Shown here: positions 35,225-44,030 of the stretch, piece after piece
How positions within the stretch are numbered: position 1 is the stretch's first letter
Layout: the number at the start of each line of letters is the position of its first letter
NCBI RefSeq assembly: GCF_001423125.1
Contig: NZ_LMNW01000035.1
Span: 328-64,327 of the forward strand
Reading direction: 5' to 3'
Origin: Duganella sp. Leaf126
Lineage (GTDB): Bacteria; Pseudomonadota; Gammaproteobacteria; Burkholderiales; Burkholderiaceae_D
DNA length: 64,000 bases
Translations under genes and position numbers: made by a program
The notes under the pieces: model-generated
Seen by the model: only the letters and a program-made list of their open reading frames with translations
The model's database searches: none
Told to the model about the DNA's origin: nothing

Positions 35225-36579
35225 CGCGCAGCCGGCTTGATGGACTTGAGTTTGTCGCCATACTCCTTGATCAGCTTGAGCGAGCTGGTATCGGTGTCGA
35301 ACACCGAATACAGACCCTGCTCTTCCTGCGGCGGATCGCCCATGAAATCGTTCCCCGGCTTCCACCAGTAGTCGGCATTGGCGGCGCGGCCGGCGCCACC
35401 CCAGGCCCAGAAATTGAAGCCGGCAATCGGATCGCCCTTGGCGGCGCGGTTTACCACCACGTCGAACACCTCCTTGTAGAAGCGGTCGCGGATCGTGGTC
35501 GTGGCCTTGATGCTGAACGACGGACCGTCGCGATCGAGGCCGAATTCTTCGAGCACGATGGGCTTGCCGAGCTGTTTCGCCAGCTCGATGTGCGCATTCA
35601 GATAGTCGCGGCTCCTGGTCAGGGCGTTGTCCCAGGTGCCGTCCGGGTTGCGCGAGTCGAACCATTCCCAGTTCTTCGGCCACAGGTGGTAGGTCAGGTA
35701 ATCGACATGCTTGCTGCGGTGGGCGTCGAGGAACAGCTGGGCGTCCTGGGCGGAACCGGCCAGGCCTTCGCTGCCGGTGCTGACCATGTGATTGCGGTCC
35801 AGGCTATGGATGTAGCCGGCCGTCTCGTCGATCCATTTGACGTAAGCCGCTTTTTCTTCCTGCGTGGCCTTGCCGTTACCGGGCCGCGGCTCGTTGGCCA
35901 GCTGCCACGCCATCAGGTGTGGATCGTCCGCATACGGTTTGCCGGTGATGGTGTTGACGCGCCTGACGATCTTGGCGATCGCCTGGCGGTATTCTTTTTG
36001 CGCAGCGGCGTTCACGTAGAAGCGCGCATTCTTCTTCATGAAGTCGTCGTAGTCCTTGGTGATATTGGGGTCGAGCGCCGGCGTGCCTTCGAACCAGTTC
36101 AGGTACTGCGTCATGCCGCCCGACCATTGCCAGAAGTTGTTCAGGTAAAGCACCACCGTGATATCGCGCTTGGCCGCTTCGGCCATCAGGAAGTCCAGGC
36201 CCACCAGCAGGTTTTCGTCGTACTCGCCCGGCCTGGCGGTCGTGGCGGGACTGACTGCGCTTTTCATCGCGGTTTTTTCCGAGATGGCCAGCACCCGCAG
36301 GTTGTTGATGCCGATCGACTTCATGGTGTCGAGTTCCTTGAGCAGGCGCGCGCGCTGGCCTACGCCGCTCGGCGCACCGAGATAGCCGCCGTACCAGAAA
36401 TTGGCGCCCACGATGTAGTAGGCCTGGCCCTTGCGGCTGAAGTGCGTCGGTTTCGCGGTCACGAATTCCGGCCTCGCGGCGTTGGTCGCCGGTGCTCCGT
36501 CGGCGGCAGCGGCGGCAGCGGCGACGCCGACGGCGCCGGCCATCATGGCGGCGGCGCAAAATCTGATCAGCTGTTTCAT
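35221..36579 (-). CDS. Mannan endo-1,4-beta-mannosidase, GH5 (subfamily 7-like)
   Basis: 452 residues with a signal peptide (MKQLIRFCAAAMMAGAVGVAAA). GH5 catalytic acid in MAWQLANEPRP (Glu230) and nucleophile in IVLEEFGLDR (Glu345). The FWYGGYLG start and WQWSGGMTQYLNWFEG loop are typical of the mannanase subfamily. It would cut the beta-mannan backbone outside or in the periplasm. First gene of the minus-strand run; its start faces the LacI gene with 277 bases between them. Confidence 0.92.
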   Translation of the reverse strand: MKQLIRFCAAAMMAGAVGVAAAAAAADGAPATNAARPEFVTAKPTHFSRKGQAYYIVGANFWYGGYLGAPSGVGQRARLLKELDTMKSIGINNLRVLAISEKTAMKSAVSPATTARPGEYDENLLVGLDFLMAEAAKRDITVVLYLNNFWQWSGGMTQYLNWFEGTPALDPNITKDYDDFMKKNARFYVNAAAQKEYRQAIAKIVRRVNTITGKPYADDPHLMAWQLANEPRPGNGKATQEEKAAYVKWIDETAGYIHSLDRNHMVSTGSEGLAGSAQDAQLFLDAHRSKHVDYLTYHLWPKNWEWFDSRNPDGTWDNALTRSRDYLNAHIELAKQLGKPIVLEEFGLDRDGPSFSIKATTTIRDRFYKEVFDVVVNRAAKGDPIAGFNFWAWGGAGRAANADYWWKPGNDFMGDPPQEEQGLYSVFDTDTSSLKLIKEYGDKLKSIKPAAR

Positions 36580-36608
36580 GTCTCGTCCTTGTTGTATGTT
36601 GTGAAAAT

Positions 36609-36637
36609 ATTCTGCATGGACCTGTCGCAGCGGTCAA
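36609..36637 (-). promoter_or_regulatory. Predicted promoter of the mannanase operon
   Basis: Minus strand: -35 TTGACC (36637-36632), 17-base spacer, -10 CAGAAT (36614-36609). An operator-like palindrome lies 24 bases upstream of the -35. Confidence 0.45.
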
Positions 36638-36660
36638 ATCATCGGCAAAAAGGCGACGCA

Positions 36661-36681
36661 GTTTAGCCGTCTTCACTAAAC
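36661..36681. promoter_or_regulatory. Candidate LacI-type operator O1
   Basis: GTTTAG-N9-CTAAAC palindrome, 21 bases in all, upstream of the mannanase promoter. A second copy with identical arms and spacing lies 77 bases away. Two copies in the gap between a LacI gene and the genes it should control is the expected arrangement. Confidence 0.7.
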
Positions 36682-36737
36682 AAGCCGTCGCCGGCGGACA
36701 CTGGCCCTGGCGTGTTTCCGCCGACATTGCGGACGGT

Positions 36738-36758
36738 GTTTAGTAAATGGCGCTAAAC
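36738..36758. promoter_or_regulatory. Candidate LacI-type operator O2
   Basis: Second GTTTAG-N9-CTAAAC palindrome. Read on the opposite strand, copy O1 matches it further into the spacer (GTTTAGTNAA). It lies about 100 bases before the lacI-family start. Confidence 0.7.
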
Positions 36759-36856
36759 TGCCGGGCAAACCAGCGTGGTCGTTTGACCACGGCGCGACGC
36801 GCATGCAAGACTTCCTCGATGCAGGATCGGCACAATTACGGCATAACGGAGACCAG

Positions 36857-38008
36857 ATGGCCGACGCCACCCCCACCGCACCCGCCCCGGCAACGCCGGG
36901 CATCACCATCCGCGACATCGCCCGGCTAGCGGGCGTGTCGGCGGGGACGGTGTCGCGCGCGCTGAAAAACGAGCCGGGACTGACCGAAGCCACGCGCCAG
37001 ATGGTGCAGGCTGCGGCCCACTCGCTCGGCTACGACTTCTGCAAGCTGCGGCCCAAGCGCCTGCGCCGCCTGGCCTTTCTGCTGCATCGCCAGCACAACA
37101 CCGCCGCCAGCAGCCCGTTTTATTCGCCGGTGCTGCACGGCGCCGAGGAAGCCTGCCGCAAGCAGGGCATCGTGCTGTCGTTCATGGCAGTGGGTCCGGC
37201 CGATGGCCTGATCGACCAGATCCGCATGCATGCGCCGGACGGCATCCTGTGCGCCGGCTTCTTCGAGCCCGAAACCCTGGCGGCGCTGCGCGCGACCGGC
37301 AAGCAGCTGGTGCTGATCGACATGCAGCTGCGCGGCTACCATTCCGTCAACCCGGACAACATGATGGGCGGCTACCTGGCGACCCGGCATCTGATCGACA
37401 CCGGCCGCACCCGCGTCGGTTTCATCTCCGGTCCGCTGGCCCACTACAGCATCCGCGAACGCGCGCGCGGCTACCGCCAGGCCCTGTTCGAGGAAGGCAT
37501 CCTGGCCGACCCGCGCCTGGAAGCCAACCTGCCCGACGGCGTCGATCTCGAGACCGGCGCCTGGGAAGCGATGGAACAGCTGCTGGCCCTGCCCCATCCG
37601 CCCGACGCCGTGTTCTGCTACAACGACAGCGCGGCCCTGGTGGCGATGCGCTGCTGCCTGGCCAGGGGCCTGAAGGTGCCGCACGATGTGGCCATCGTCG
37701 GCTTCGACGATATCTCGTCGGCGGTGCTGGGCCACCGGCCGCTGACCACGCTGCGCATCGACAAAAAGGCACTGGGCGCCATGGGCGTGGCGCTGCTGCT
37801 CGATGCCCAGACTGCCCACGCCGCCGCCCGGAAAAACCCGGCAGACCAGCCGCAGCAACACCAGGCCGGCCAGCTGCCGCAGGCCCTGCCGGTGCAGCAG
37901 ATTGCACCGGTGGAGCTGATCGTGCGCGCCAGTACCGTGTTCGACGGCTGGCGCGCGCCCCACGCTTCGATCAACGATCGCCCATCCACCTTGACACGCA
38001 CACCATGA
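36857..38008 (+). CDS. LacI-family transcriptional regulator of the mannan locus
   Basis: 383 residues from the ATG at 36857, preceded by ACGGAGA; an in-frame ATG 54 bases earlier lacks such a site. N-terminal helix-turn-helix ITIRDIARLAGVSAGTVSRALKNEPGLTEATR, then the hinge and periplasmic-binding-protein-like effector domain (FYSPVLHGAEEACRKQG, VGFDDISSAVLGHRPLTT). A glutamine/alanine-rich stretch interrupts the C-terminal lobe. Its TGA overlaps the isomerase start (ATGA), so the regulator is co-transcribed with the intracellular sugar genes and divergent from the exported enzymes. Effector probably mannose or a manno-oligosaccharide (inference). Confidence 0.92.
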   Translation: MADATPTAPAPATPGITIRDIARLAGVSAGTVSRALKNEPGLTEATRQMVQAAAHSLGYDFCKLRPKRLRRLAFLLHRQHNTAASSPFYSPVLHGAEEACRKQGIVLSFMAVGPADGLIDQIRMHAPDGILCAGFFEPETLAALRATGKQLVLIDMQLRGYHSVNPDNMMGGYLATRHLIDTGRTRVGFISGPLAHYSIRERARGYRQALFEEGILADPRLEANLPDGVDLETGAWEAMEQLLALPHPPDAVFCYNDSAALVAMRCCLARGLKVPHDVAIVGFDDISSAVLGHRPLTTLRIDKKALGAMGVALLLDAQTAHAAARKNPADQPQQHQAGQLPQALPVQQIAPVELIVRASTVFDGWRAPHASINDRPSTLTRTP

Positions 38009-39216
38009 CGGCACCGAACTTCCATCTCCGCGCCACGCTGCTCGACCACATCCGCCACACCAAGCGCTTTTACGACGCGCGCTGCGTCGATCCCAGCGGC
38101 GGCTTCTATCACTTCTACAAGGACGACGGTACGATCTATGACCAGCGTACCCGCCACCTGGTCAGCAGCACCCGCTTCGTCTTCAACTACGCCATGGCCT
38201 GGCGCCAGTTCGGCGACGGCGCCGACCAGCAGCGGCTGCGTCACGCGCTCGCCTTCGTGCGCGACGCCCACCGCAATCCGCACACGGGCGGTTACGCCTG
38301 GACCCTGGACTGGAAGGCCGGCGTGGCCCACGTCACCGACGGCACCAACCACTGTTACGGCCTGGCCTTCGTGCTGCTGGCCTACAGCCACGCGCTGATG
38401 GCCGGCGAGGACCAGGCGGCGGAATGGATCGCCGAAACGTTCGCGCTGATGGAACGCCATTTCTGGGATGCGCAACACGGGCTGTACGCGGACGAAGCCT
38501 CGCCCGACTGGTCGCACCTCGACGGCTACCGTGGCCAGAACGCCAATATGCACGCCTGCGAGGCGCTGATCGCCGCGTTCGAGGCCACCGGCGAGCGCGC
38601 CTACCTGCTGCGCGCCGAAACGCTGGCGCGCCACATCACGCTGCGCCAGGCCGCGCTGGCCGACAACCTGATCTGGGAGCACTACCACGCCGACTGGTCG
38701 GTGGACTGGGACTATAACCGCGACGACAAGAGCAATATCTTCCGTCCGTGGGGTTACCAGCCCGGCCACCTGGCCGAATGGGCCAAGCTGCTGCTGCTGC
38801 TCGAACGTCACGGCGCCCACCTTGGGCATGGCCCAGAGTGGCTGCTGCCGCGCGCGATGGCGTTGTTCGACGCGGCAGTGGAGCGGGCCTGGGATGCGCA
38901 GCACGGCGGCATCCACTACGGGTTCGCGCCCGACGGCAGCATCTGCGACGACCTCAAATATTTCTGGGTGCAGGCCGAAAGCCTGGCTGCCGCCGCCCTG
39001 CTCGGTGACCGCACCGGCCAGGCGCGCTACTGGACCTGGTACGACAGGATCTGGGACTACAGCTGGCGCCATTTCGTCGACCACCAGTACGGCGCGTGGT
39101 ACCGCATCCTGGGCGCCGACAACGCCAAGCTCACCGACGAGAAAAGCCCGGCCGGCAAGGTCGATTACCACACGATGGGCGCCTGCTACGAAGTGCTGAA
39201 CGTGGTGAAGGCATGA
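38005..39216 (+). CDS. AGE-family sugar isomerase/epimerase, probable D-mannose isomerase
   Basis: 403 residues from the ATG at 38005 within the regulator stop. The (alpha/alpha)6-barrel family is clear: THLxxSTRFVFNYAMA-type start (HLVSSTRFVFNYAMAW), GTNHCYGLAFVLLAYS, GQNANMHACEALIAAFEAT and FRPWGYQPGHLAEWAKLLLLL. The FRPWG-x-PGH block is that of the YihS/mannose isomerase branch, so mannose to fructose is the best guess; cellobiose or mannobiose 2-epimerase activity is the alternative. It is followed by a PfkB kinase with a four-base overlap, which fits a fructose product. Confidence 0.85.
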   Translation: MTAPNFHLRATLLDHIRHTKRFYDARCVDPSGGFYHFYKDDGTIYDQRTRHLVSSTRFVFNYAMAWRQFGDGADQQRLRHALAFVRDAHRNPHTGGYAWTLDWKAGVAHVTDGTNHCYGLAFVLLAYSHALMAGEDQAAEWIAETFALMERHFWDAQHGLYADEASPDWSHLDGYRGQNANMHACEALIAAFEATGERAYLLRAETLARHITLRQAALADNLIWEHYHADWSVDWDYNRDDKSNIFRPWGYQPGHLAEWAKLLLLLERHGAHLGHGPEWLLPRAMALFDAAVERAWDAQHGGIHYGFAPDGSICDDLKYFWVQAESLAAAALLGDRTGQARYWTWYDRIWDYSWRHFVDHQYGAWYRILGADNAKLTDEKSPAGKVDYHTMGACYEVLNVVKA

Positions 39217-40124
39217 CAATGGCCGATTTCCCCGTTTTCGTGGCTGCCGGCGAAGCGCTGACCGACATGATCGTGCAGGACGCCGGCGCGCAGCAGTGGC
39301 ACAGCAAGGTGGGCGGCTCCACCTGGAACGTCGCGCGCACCATGGCAGCGCTGGACGTGCCGACCGCATTCGCCGGCGCCATCAGCGCCGATGTCTTCGG
39401 CGACGCCCTGTGGCAGGCCAGCGCCGCGGCGCGCCTCGACCTGCGTTTCCTGCAGCGCCAGCCAAAATCGCCGCTGCTGGCCATCGTTCACCGCACCGAT
39501 CCGCCGGCCTACTTTTTCGTCGGCGACGACAGCGCCGACCTGCACTTCGACGCGGCAGCCCTGCCGCCAGGCTGGCGCGCCCATTGCAAGTGGGCCCATT
39601 TCGGCGGCATCAGCCTGGCGCGCCAGCCGCTGGCGACCAAGCTGGTGGCGCTGGCCGGCCAGCTGAAGGCGGACGGCGTGCGCATCAGCTTTGACCCCAA
39701 TTACCGCCTGCTGATGGATGAGCGCTACGACACCACCCTGCGCCGCATGACCGAGCTGGCAGACGTGGTCAAGGTCTCGGAAGAAGACCTGGCCGGGCTG
39801 TTCCGCACCGGCGATATCGCCGCCGCCTTCGCTACGCTGCGCAGCTGGAATCCCTGCGCGACCTATTTGTACACCAAGGGCGGCGCCGGCGCATCGCTGC
39901 ACATCGGCGATGCGGCGTGGGCGCTGCCGGCGCCGCAGATCGACGTGGTCGATACGGTCGGCGCAGGCGACGCCAGCATCGCCGCGCTGGCGTGGAGCAT
40001 GATGCATCGCCAGCACGAGCAACCGCTGCAGCACCTGCGCTTCTGCGTCGCTGCCGGCGCCGCGGCCTGCCTGGTCCAAGGCGCCTCGCCGCCATCGCTG
40101 GCCGCCATCGAGCGGCTGCTGTAG
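39213..40124 (+). CDS. PfkB-family sugar kinase, probable fructokinase
   Basis: 303 residues from the ATG at 39213 (second ATG at 39219 possible). Glycine motif KVGGSTWNVARTMAAL near the start and the catalytic DTVGAGDASIAALAW block (GAGD at residues 250-253) define ribokinase/PfkB kinases. Next to a mannose isomerase it most likely phosphorylates fructose to fructose-6-phosphate. Four-base overlap with the isomerase gene. Confidence 0.88.
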   Translation: MTMADFPVFVAAGEALTDMIVQDAGAQQWHSKVGGSTWNVARTMAALDVPTAFAGAISADVFGDALWQASAAARLDLRFLQRQPKSPLLAIVHRTDPPAYFFVGDDSADLHFDAAALPPGWRAHCKWAHFGGISLARQPLATKLVALAGQLKADGVRISFDPNYRLLMDERYDTTLRRMTELADVVKVSEEDLAGLFRTGDIAAAFATLRSWNPCATYLYTKGGAGASLHIGDAAWALPAPQIDVVDTVGAGDASIAALAWSMMHRQHEQPLQHLRFCVAAGAAACLVQGASPPSLAAIERLL

Positions 40125-40261
40125 AACGGCCCACACCGTTCACGCCTGAGGAAAAAAAACGGCTGTCCCCGTCTGGCCTTGTCATACGGGCGTCATATGG
40201 GGCCAATAAGATGTCGGGCTTCACTATCCGACACCAGTTGTCCAACCTCCTCAGGCGCTTC

Positions 40262-42364
40262 ATGTCTTCGAAAAACCCCTTCACTCCATCCCGTCTGCAC
40301 TGTGCGCTTGCCGCTGCGGGCCTGTGCGCGCTCCACTTCTCCGCCGTGGCCGAACCTGCCGGCGACGTGCTGTCCACGGTCGAAGTCAGAGCCACCGTCG
40401 AAAAGAAAAAACTCGGCGACAGCGTCAGCAGCGGCGCCCTGGGGCGCAAGTCGGCACTGGACACGCCGTTTTCCACCAAGGCAGTCTCCAGCGATGAAAT
40501 CGAGGACCGCCTGGCCACCAGCATTTCCGAAGTCCTCAAGTACGACGCCTCCGTCACCGCCATCTCGCCGCCGATCTCCACCCACCCGGCCACGATCCAG
40601 ATGCGCGGCCTGCGCCTCGATGACCTGAACGGCTACAAGATCAACGGCCTGGCCAATATCAACCGCGGCACCGAAATGCCGCTCGAGATGTTCGAGAGCG
40701 TGGAAGCGCTGAAAGGATTGACCGGCTATATGTACGGCTTCGGTTCGCCGGGCGGCATCATCAACTACGTGAGCAAGCGTCCGACCACCGCCACGACCTT
40801 CAGCGCAGCCATGGGTTACCAGGAAGGCGGCGCGATCAAGGAGCAGATCGATACCGGCGGGCGCCTCGGTGACAAAGACGGTTTCGGCTATCGCCTGAAC
40901 CTGGTGCACGAAGACGGCGACGTCAAGCAGGAAAGCGGCTCGCTCAAGCGCAACGCTGCCGGCCTGAATCTGGAATGGCGCGTGACCGACGACCTGGCGC
41001 TGACCTACGACGCGCTGTACCAGCGCCGCCGCACCGTCGGCGGCACCGACATCATCCTGCAGGGTTTCAGGATCCCGGCGCCGCTCGCTGGCGACACCCG
41101 GCTCAATAGCACCGGCGCCGGCAGCGATGTCGAGTATTCGCTGGCCACCACCGGCATCGAATACCGCCTGGCGCCGAACTGGACCGCCAACGCTTCCTAC
41201 CGCACCTCGGACTCTTCCCGCGTGTACAAGAAGGACCAGTACTACCTGACCGACAACGCCGGCAGCTACTACGACCGCATCAGCGCCGAGCTGCACGACT
41301 ATCATTTCGACCAGCTGCAGGCCACCGTCAACGGCCAGTTCGCCGTGGCCGGCATCGGTAATGAAGTGGTGCTGGGCCTGATGTCGCAGAACCTGGTCTC
41401 GACGTCGTCGGTGGTGACGCCGAAGGTCAAGGTCGGCACCGGCAATCTGTCGGCGCCGACCCGGTACAGCGCGGCCGCCATCAACTACAGCGGCGGCACC
41501 TACCGCGACGAGACCACGCGCCAGGAAGCGCTGTTCGCCAGCGACACGCTGACGTTCAACGACGCCTGGTCGCTGGTGGCCGGCGCGCGCCACACCCGCT
41601 TCACCGACAACGCCTATTCGACCAAGGGCGCGCTGACCGCCAGCTACCCGGCCGACAAGACCACGCCGACCGTGGCGCTGATGTTCAAGCCGGCCGCCGC
41701 CACCACGCTCTATGCCAGCTATGTCGAAGCACTGGAGCAGGCGGCCAGCGCGCCGACCAGCACCGCCAACGCCAACCAGACCTTCGCGCCGATCAAGAGC
41801 AAGCAGACCGAAGCCGGGGTAAAAACGGAACGCAACTGGTGGAACGCCACCGCCTCGCTGTTCCACATCGAGCGCGGCGCGCAGTACACCAATGCCGCCA
41901 ACGTCTATGTGTCCGATGGCCAGTCCAAATACAACGGCATGGAGCTCAACAGCGTGGTGCAGGCAGCGAAGAATCTGTCGATCGAGGGTGGCATCATGCT
42001 GCTCGACGCCAAGCTGGAAAACGCCGCGCCGGGCTACAGCGGCAAGCGCGCAGTCGGTGCGCCGCGCCGCCAGGCATCGATCCAGGCGACCTGGCGCGAA
42101 GTGCTCCCGGGCCTGGCGCTGCACGCCGGGTCGCAGTACCTGGGCGACTTGCCGATGGACGCGGCCAATATCAATACCCTGGCAGCCTATACGCTGTTCG
42201 ACGCAGGCCTGAACTACCGTCACCGCTACTTCGGCAAGATGATCAGCGTGCGCGCCAATATCTCCAACATCGCCAACCGCAAATACTGGACCTATTACCA
42301 GGAGGGCTATCTGAACATCGGCGCACCGCGCACCGCCAGCGTCAACGTTCGCGTAGACTTCTGA
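40262..42364 (+). CDS. TonB-dependent siderophore-type receptor
   Basis: 700 residues from the ATG at 40262, giving a signal peptide ending SAVA; an in-frame ATG at 40211 is possible. The plug follows the siderophore receptor pattern: PFSTKAVSSDEIEDR, IQMRGLRLDDLNGYKINGL, PLEMFESVEALKGLTGYMYGFGSPGGIINYVSKRP. The barrel ends with VNVRVDF, a usual terminal Phe. It is followed two bases later by a MINPP-like phytase gene. The receptor could take up iron-phytate or an inositol phosphate rather than a classical siderophore; that is inference from the pairing. It may also be read from the kinase transcript 137 bases upstream. Confidence 0.88.
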   Translation: MSSKNPFTPSRLHCALAAAGLCALHFSAVAEPAGDVLSTVEVRATVEKKKLGDSVSSGALGRKSALDTPFSTKAVSSDEIEDRLATSISEVLKYDASVTAISPPISTHPATIQMRGLRLDDLNGYKINGLANINRGTEMPLEMFESVEALKGLTGYMYGFGSPGGIINYVSKRPTTATTFSAAMGYQEGGAIKEQIDTGGRLGDKDGFGYRLNLVHEDGDVKQESGSLKRNAAGLNLEWRVTDDLALTYDALYQRRRTVGGTDIILQGFRIPAPLAGDTRLNSTGAGSDVEYSLATTGIEYRLAPNWTANASYRTSDSSRVYKKDQYYLTDNAGSYYDRISAELHDYHFDQLQATVNGQFAVAGIGNEVVLGLMSQNLVSTSSVVTPKVKVGTGNLSAPTRYSAAAINYSGGTYRDETTRQEALFASDTLTFNDAWSLVAGARHTRFTDNAYSTKGALTASYPADKTTPTVALMFKPAAATTLYASYVEALEQAASAPTSTANANQTFAPIKSKQTEAGVKTERNWWNATASLFHIERGAQYTNAANVYVSDGQSKYNGMELNSVVQAAKNLSIEGGIMLLDAKLENAAPGYSGKRAVGAPRRQASIQATWREVLPGLALHAGSQYLGDLPMDAANINTLAAYTLFDAGLNYRHRYFGKMISVRANISNIANRKYWTYYQEGYLNIGAPRTASVNVRVDF

Positions 42365-42366
42365 CC

Positions 42367-43845
42367 ATGAAACCATTCCGTCTTGCGGCCGGCGCCGCGC
42401 TGTCCCTGCTGCTGATGCATGCGCACGCGCATGCCGATCATGGGCAGTTTTATCAGACCAAGACCCCGTACGCACCGCAACAGGACAGCGCCAGCTACCA
42501 GCCGGCGCCGGCCGGCTACACGGCGGTCTATACCGAGCTGCTGGCGCGCCACGGCTCGCGGGGCCTGAGCAGCTTCAAGACGGACCTGGCGCTGTACAAC
42601 CTGTGGCAGCTGGCGCAGCAGCAGGATGCGCTGACGCCACTGGGCCGGCAACTGGGCGCCGACCTCGAAGCGATGATGAAGGCGAACGCGCTGCTCGGTT
42701 ACGGCGTGGACGGCATCAGCAAGCCGGGGTACGGCAACGAGACCTTGCAGGGCGTGCGCGAGCATACCGGCCTGGCGCAACGCCTGCATGCGCGCCTGCC
42801 GGCGCTGTTTCGCGATGCGCAAGCGCAGCAGCGCCGCATCGTGGTGCTCAGTTCCGGCAAGGACCGTGCGGTCGATAGCGCGGCGTACTTCAGCGGCGCG
42901 CTGGCGGCCGCGCAGCCCGGCCTGGCCGCGCTGATCGATACCGGCACCGACCGCACCACCCTGTATTTTCACAAGCTCAACGCCAGGCAGGACGGGCAGG
43001 TGCCGCCCGCCACGCTGGCGTACCAGCGCTGGGACAGCAGCGACGAACTGGCAGCACGCAAGGCTGCCATTTACGCCCAGCCACAGTTGCACGCCGCTGC
43101 GCTGACCACGCTGGGCGCGCTGTTCCAGCCGGCCTTCATCGCCGCGCTGGACCAGGGCCGGATCCGTGCGGTCAATCACGGCACGCGCAGCTACACCAGC
43201 GCCGACGGCAAGTTCACCAATCGCCTCAGCGGCGACGGCGACACCACGATCGCCAGCGCCACCGGCGCTGCACTGGCGCTGTACGAGCTGTACGCCGCCG
43301 CCGCCGACTTGGAAGCCGAACTGCAGGCCGAACGGCGTGTCGACTTCCGCCAGTACATCGCCCCGGCGCAGGCCCGCGTCTATGCCGAGACCGAAGACGC
43401 CGTCGCCTTTTACGAAAAAGGCCCGGGCATTGCCGAAAACGGCGACGTCACCTGGCGCATGGCCGACAAGTTGCTGGCCGATTTCTTTGCCGAGGCCGAC
43501 GCCATCGACAGCGGCAAGCGCGCGCATGCGGCCAAGCTGCGTTTTGCCCACGCCGAAATCGTCATCCCCCTGGCCAGCGCCCTGGGCCTGGCCGGCATGT
43601 CGGAACAGCTGCCGCGCGCGGCGACGTACAGTTATGCCAACAGCCGCTGGCGCGGCGCACAGGTGGCGCCGATGGCGGCCAACATCGCGTGGGACCTGTA
43701 CCAGAACCGTGCCGGCCGCACGCTGGTGCGCATGCTGTACAACGAACGCGAGACCGCCTTCAAACCGGCCTGCGACGGCGCCCGGATCGCCGCGCACAGT
43801 TTTTATTACGACTATCGACAATTGAAGCGTTGTTACCAGCCGTAA
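42367..43845 (+). CDS. Histidine acid phosphatase, MINPP-like phytase
   Basis: 492 residues with a signal peptide (AAGAALSLLLMHAHAHA). The nucleophile motif RHGSRG is at residues 61-66 and the proton-donor HAE at 395-397; HAE in place of HD is the mark of multiple inositol polyphosphate phosphatases. Such enzymes strip phosphate from phytate outside the cytosol. It starts two bases after the TonB receptor stop, so the two are one unit. Ends with a disulfide-type RCYQP tail. Confidence 0.88.
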   Translation: MKPFRLAAGAALSLLLMHAHAHADHGQFYQTKTPYAPQQDSASYQPAPAGYTAVYTELLARHGSRGLSSFKTDLALYNLWQLAQQQDALTPLGRQLGADLEAMMKANALLGYGVDGISKPGYGNETLQGVREHTGLAQRLHARLPALFRDAQAQQRRIVVLSSGKDRAVDSAAYFSGALAAAQPGLAALIDTGTDRTTLYFHKLNARQDGQVPPATLAYQRWDSSDELAARKAAIYAQPQLHAAALTTLGALFQPAFIAALDQGRIRAVNHGTRSYTSADGKFTNRLSGDGDTTIASATGAALALYELYAAAADLEAELQAERRVDFRQYIAPAQARVYAETEDAVAFYEKGPGIAENGDVTWRMADKLLADFFAEADAIDSGKRAHAAKLRFAHAEIVIPLASALGLAGMSEQLPRAATYSYANSRWRGAQVAPMAANIAWDLYQNRAGRTLVRMLYNERETAFKPACDGARIAAHSFYYDYRQLKRCYQP

Positions 43846-43931
43846 TAAGCCCCACAGACCACGATAAAATATTGTCTATTTAGCTTTTTACCGCGAAAAA
43901 TTATCGTTTTTATCAGCAATTATGGAATAAA

Positions 43932-43973
43932 GTGTCTGTAATGCGTCTGTTTGATACAGGTCATTACGGACAC
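43932..43973. promoter_or_regulatory. Nested inverted repeat upstream of fdnG
   Basis: Arms GTGTCTGTAATG (43932-43943) and CATTACGGACAC (43962-43973) match at 11 of 12 positions around an 18-base centre that itself contains CTGT-TTGAT-ACAG. The centre includes one perfect FNR half site (TTGAT). It lies about 57 bases before the fdnG ATG, in a position suited to an operator. Confidence 0.55.
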
Positions 43974-44030
43974 GAATGTTTTCCCGGTGATAAACTTGGG
44001 GAGTCCTTTTCAACAACCAAGAGGCTTCCT

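Noticed and set aside
43951..43964. Full FNR box upstream of fdnG
   Set aside because: Only the first half (TTGAT) is perfect; the second half matches at three of five positions.
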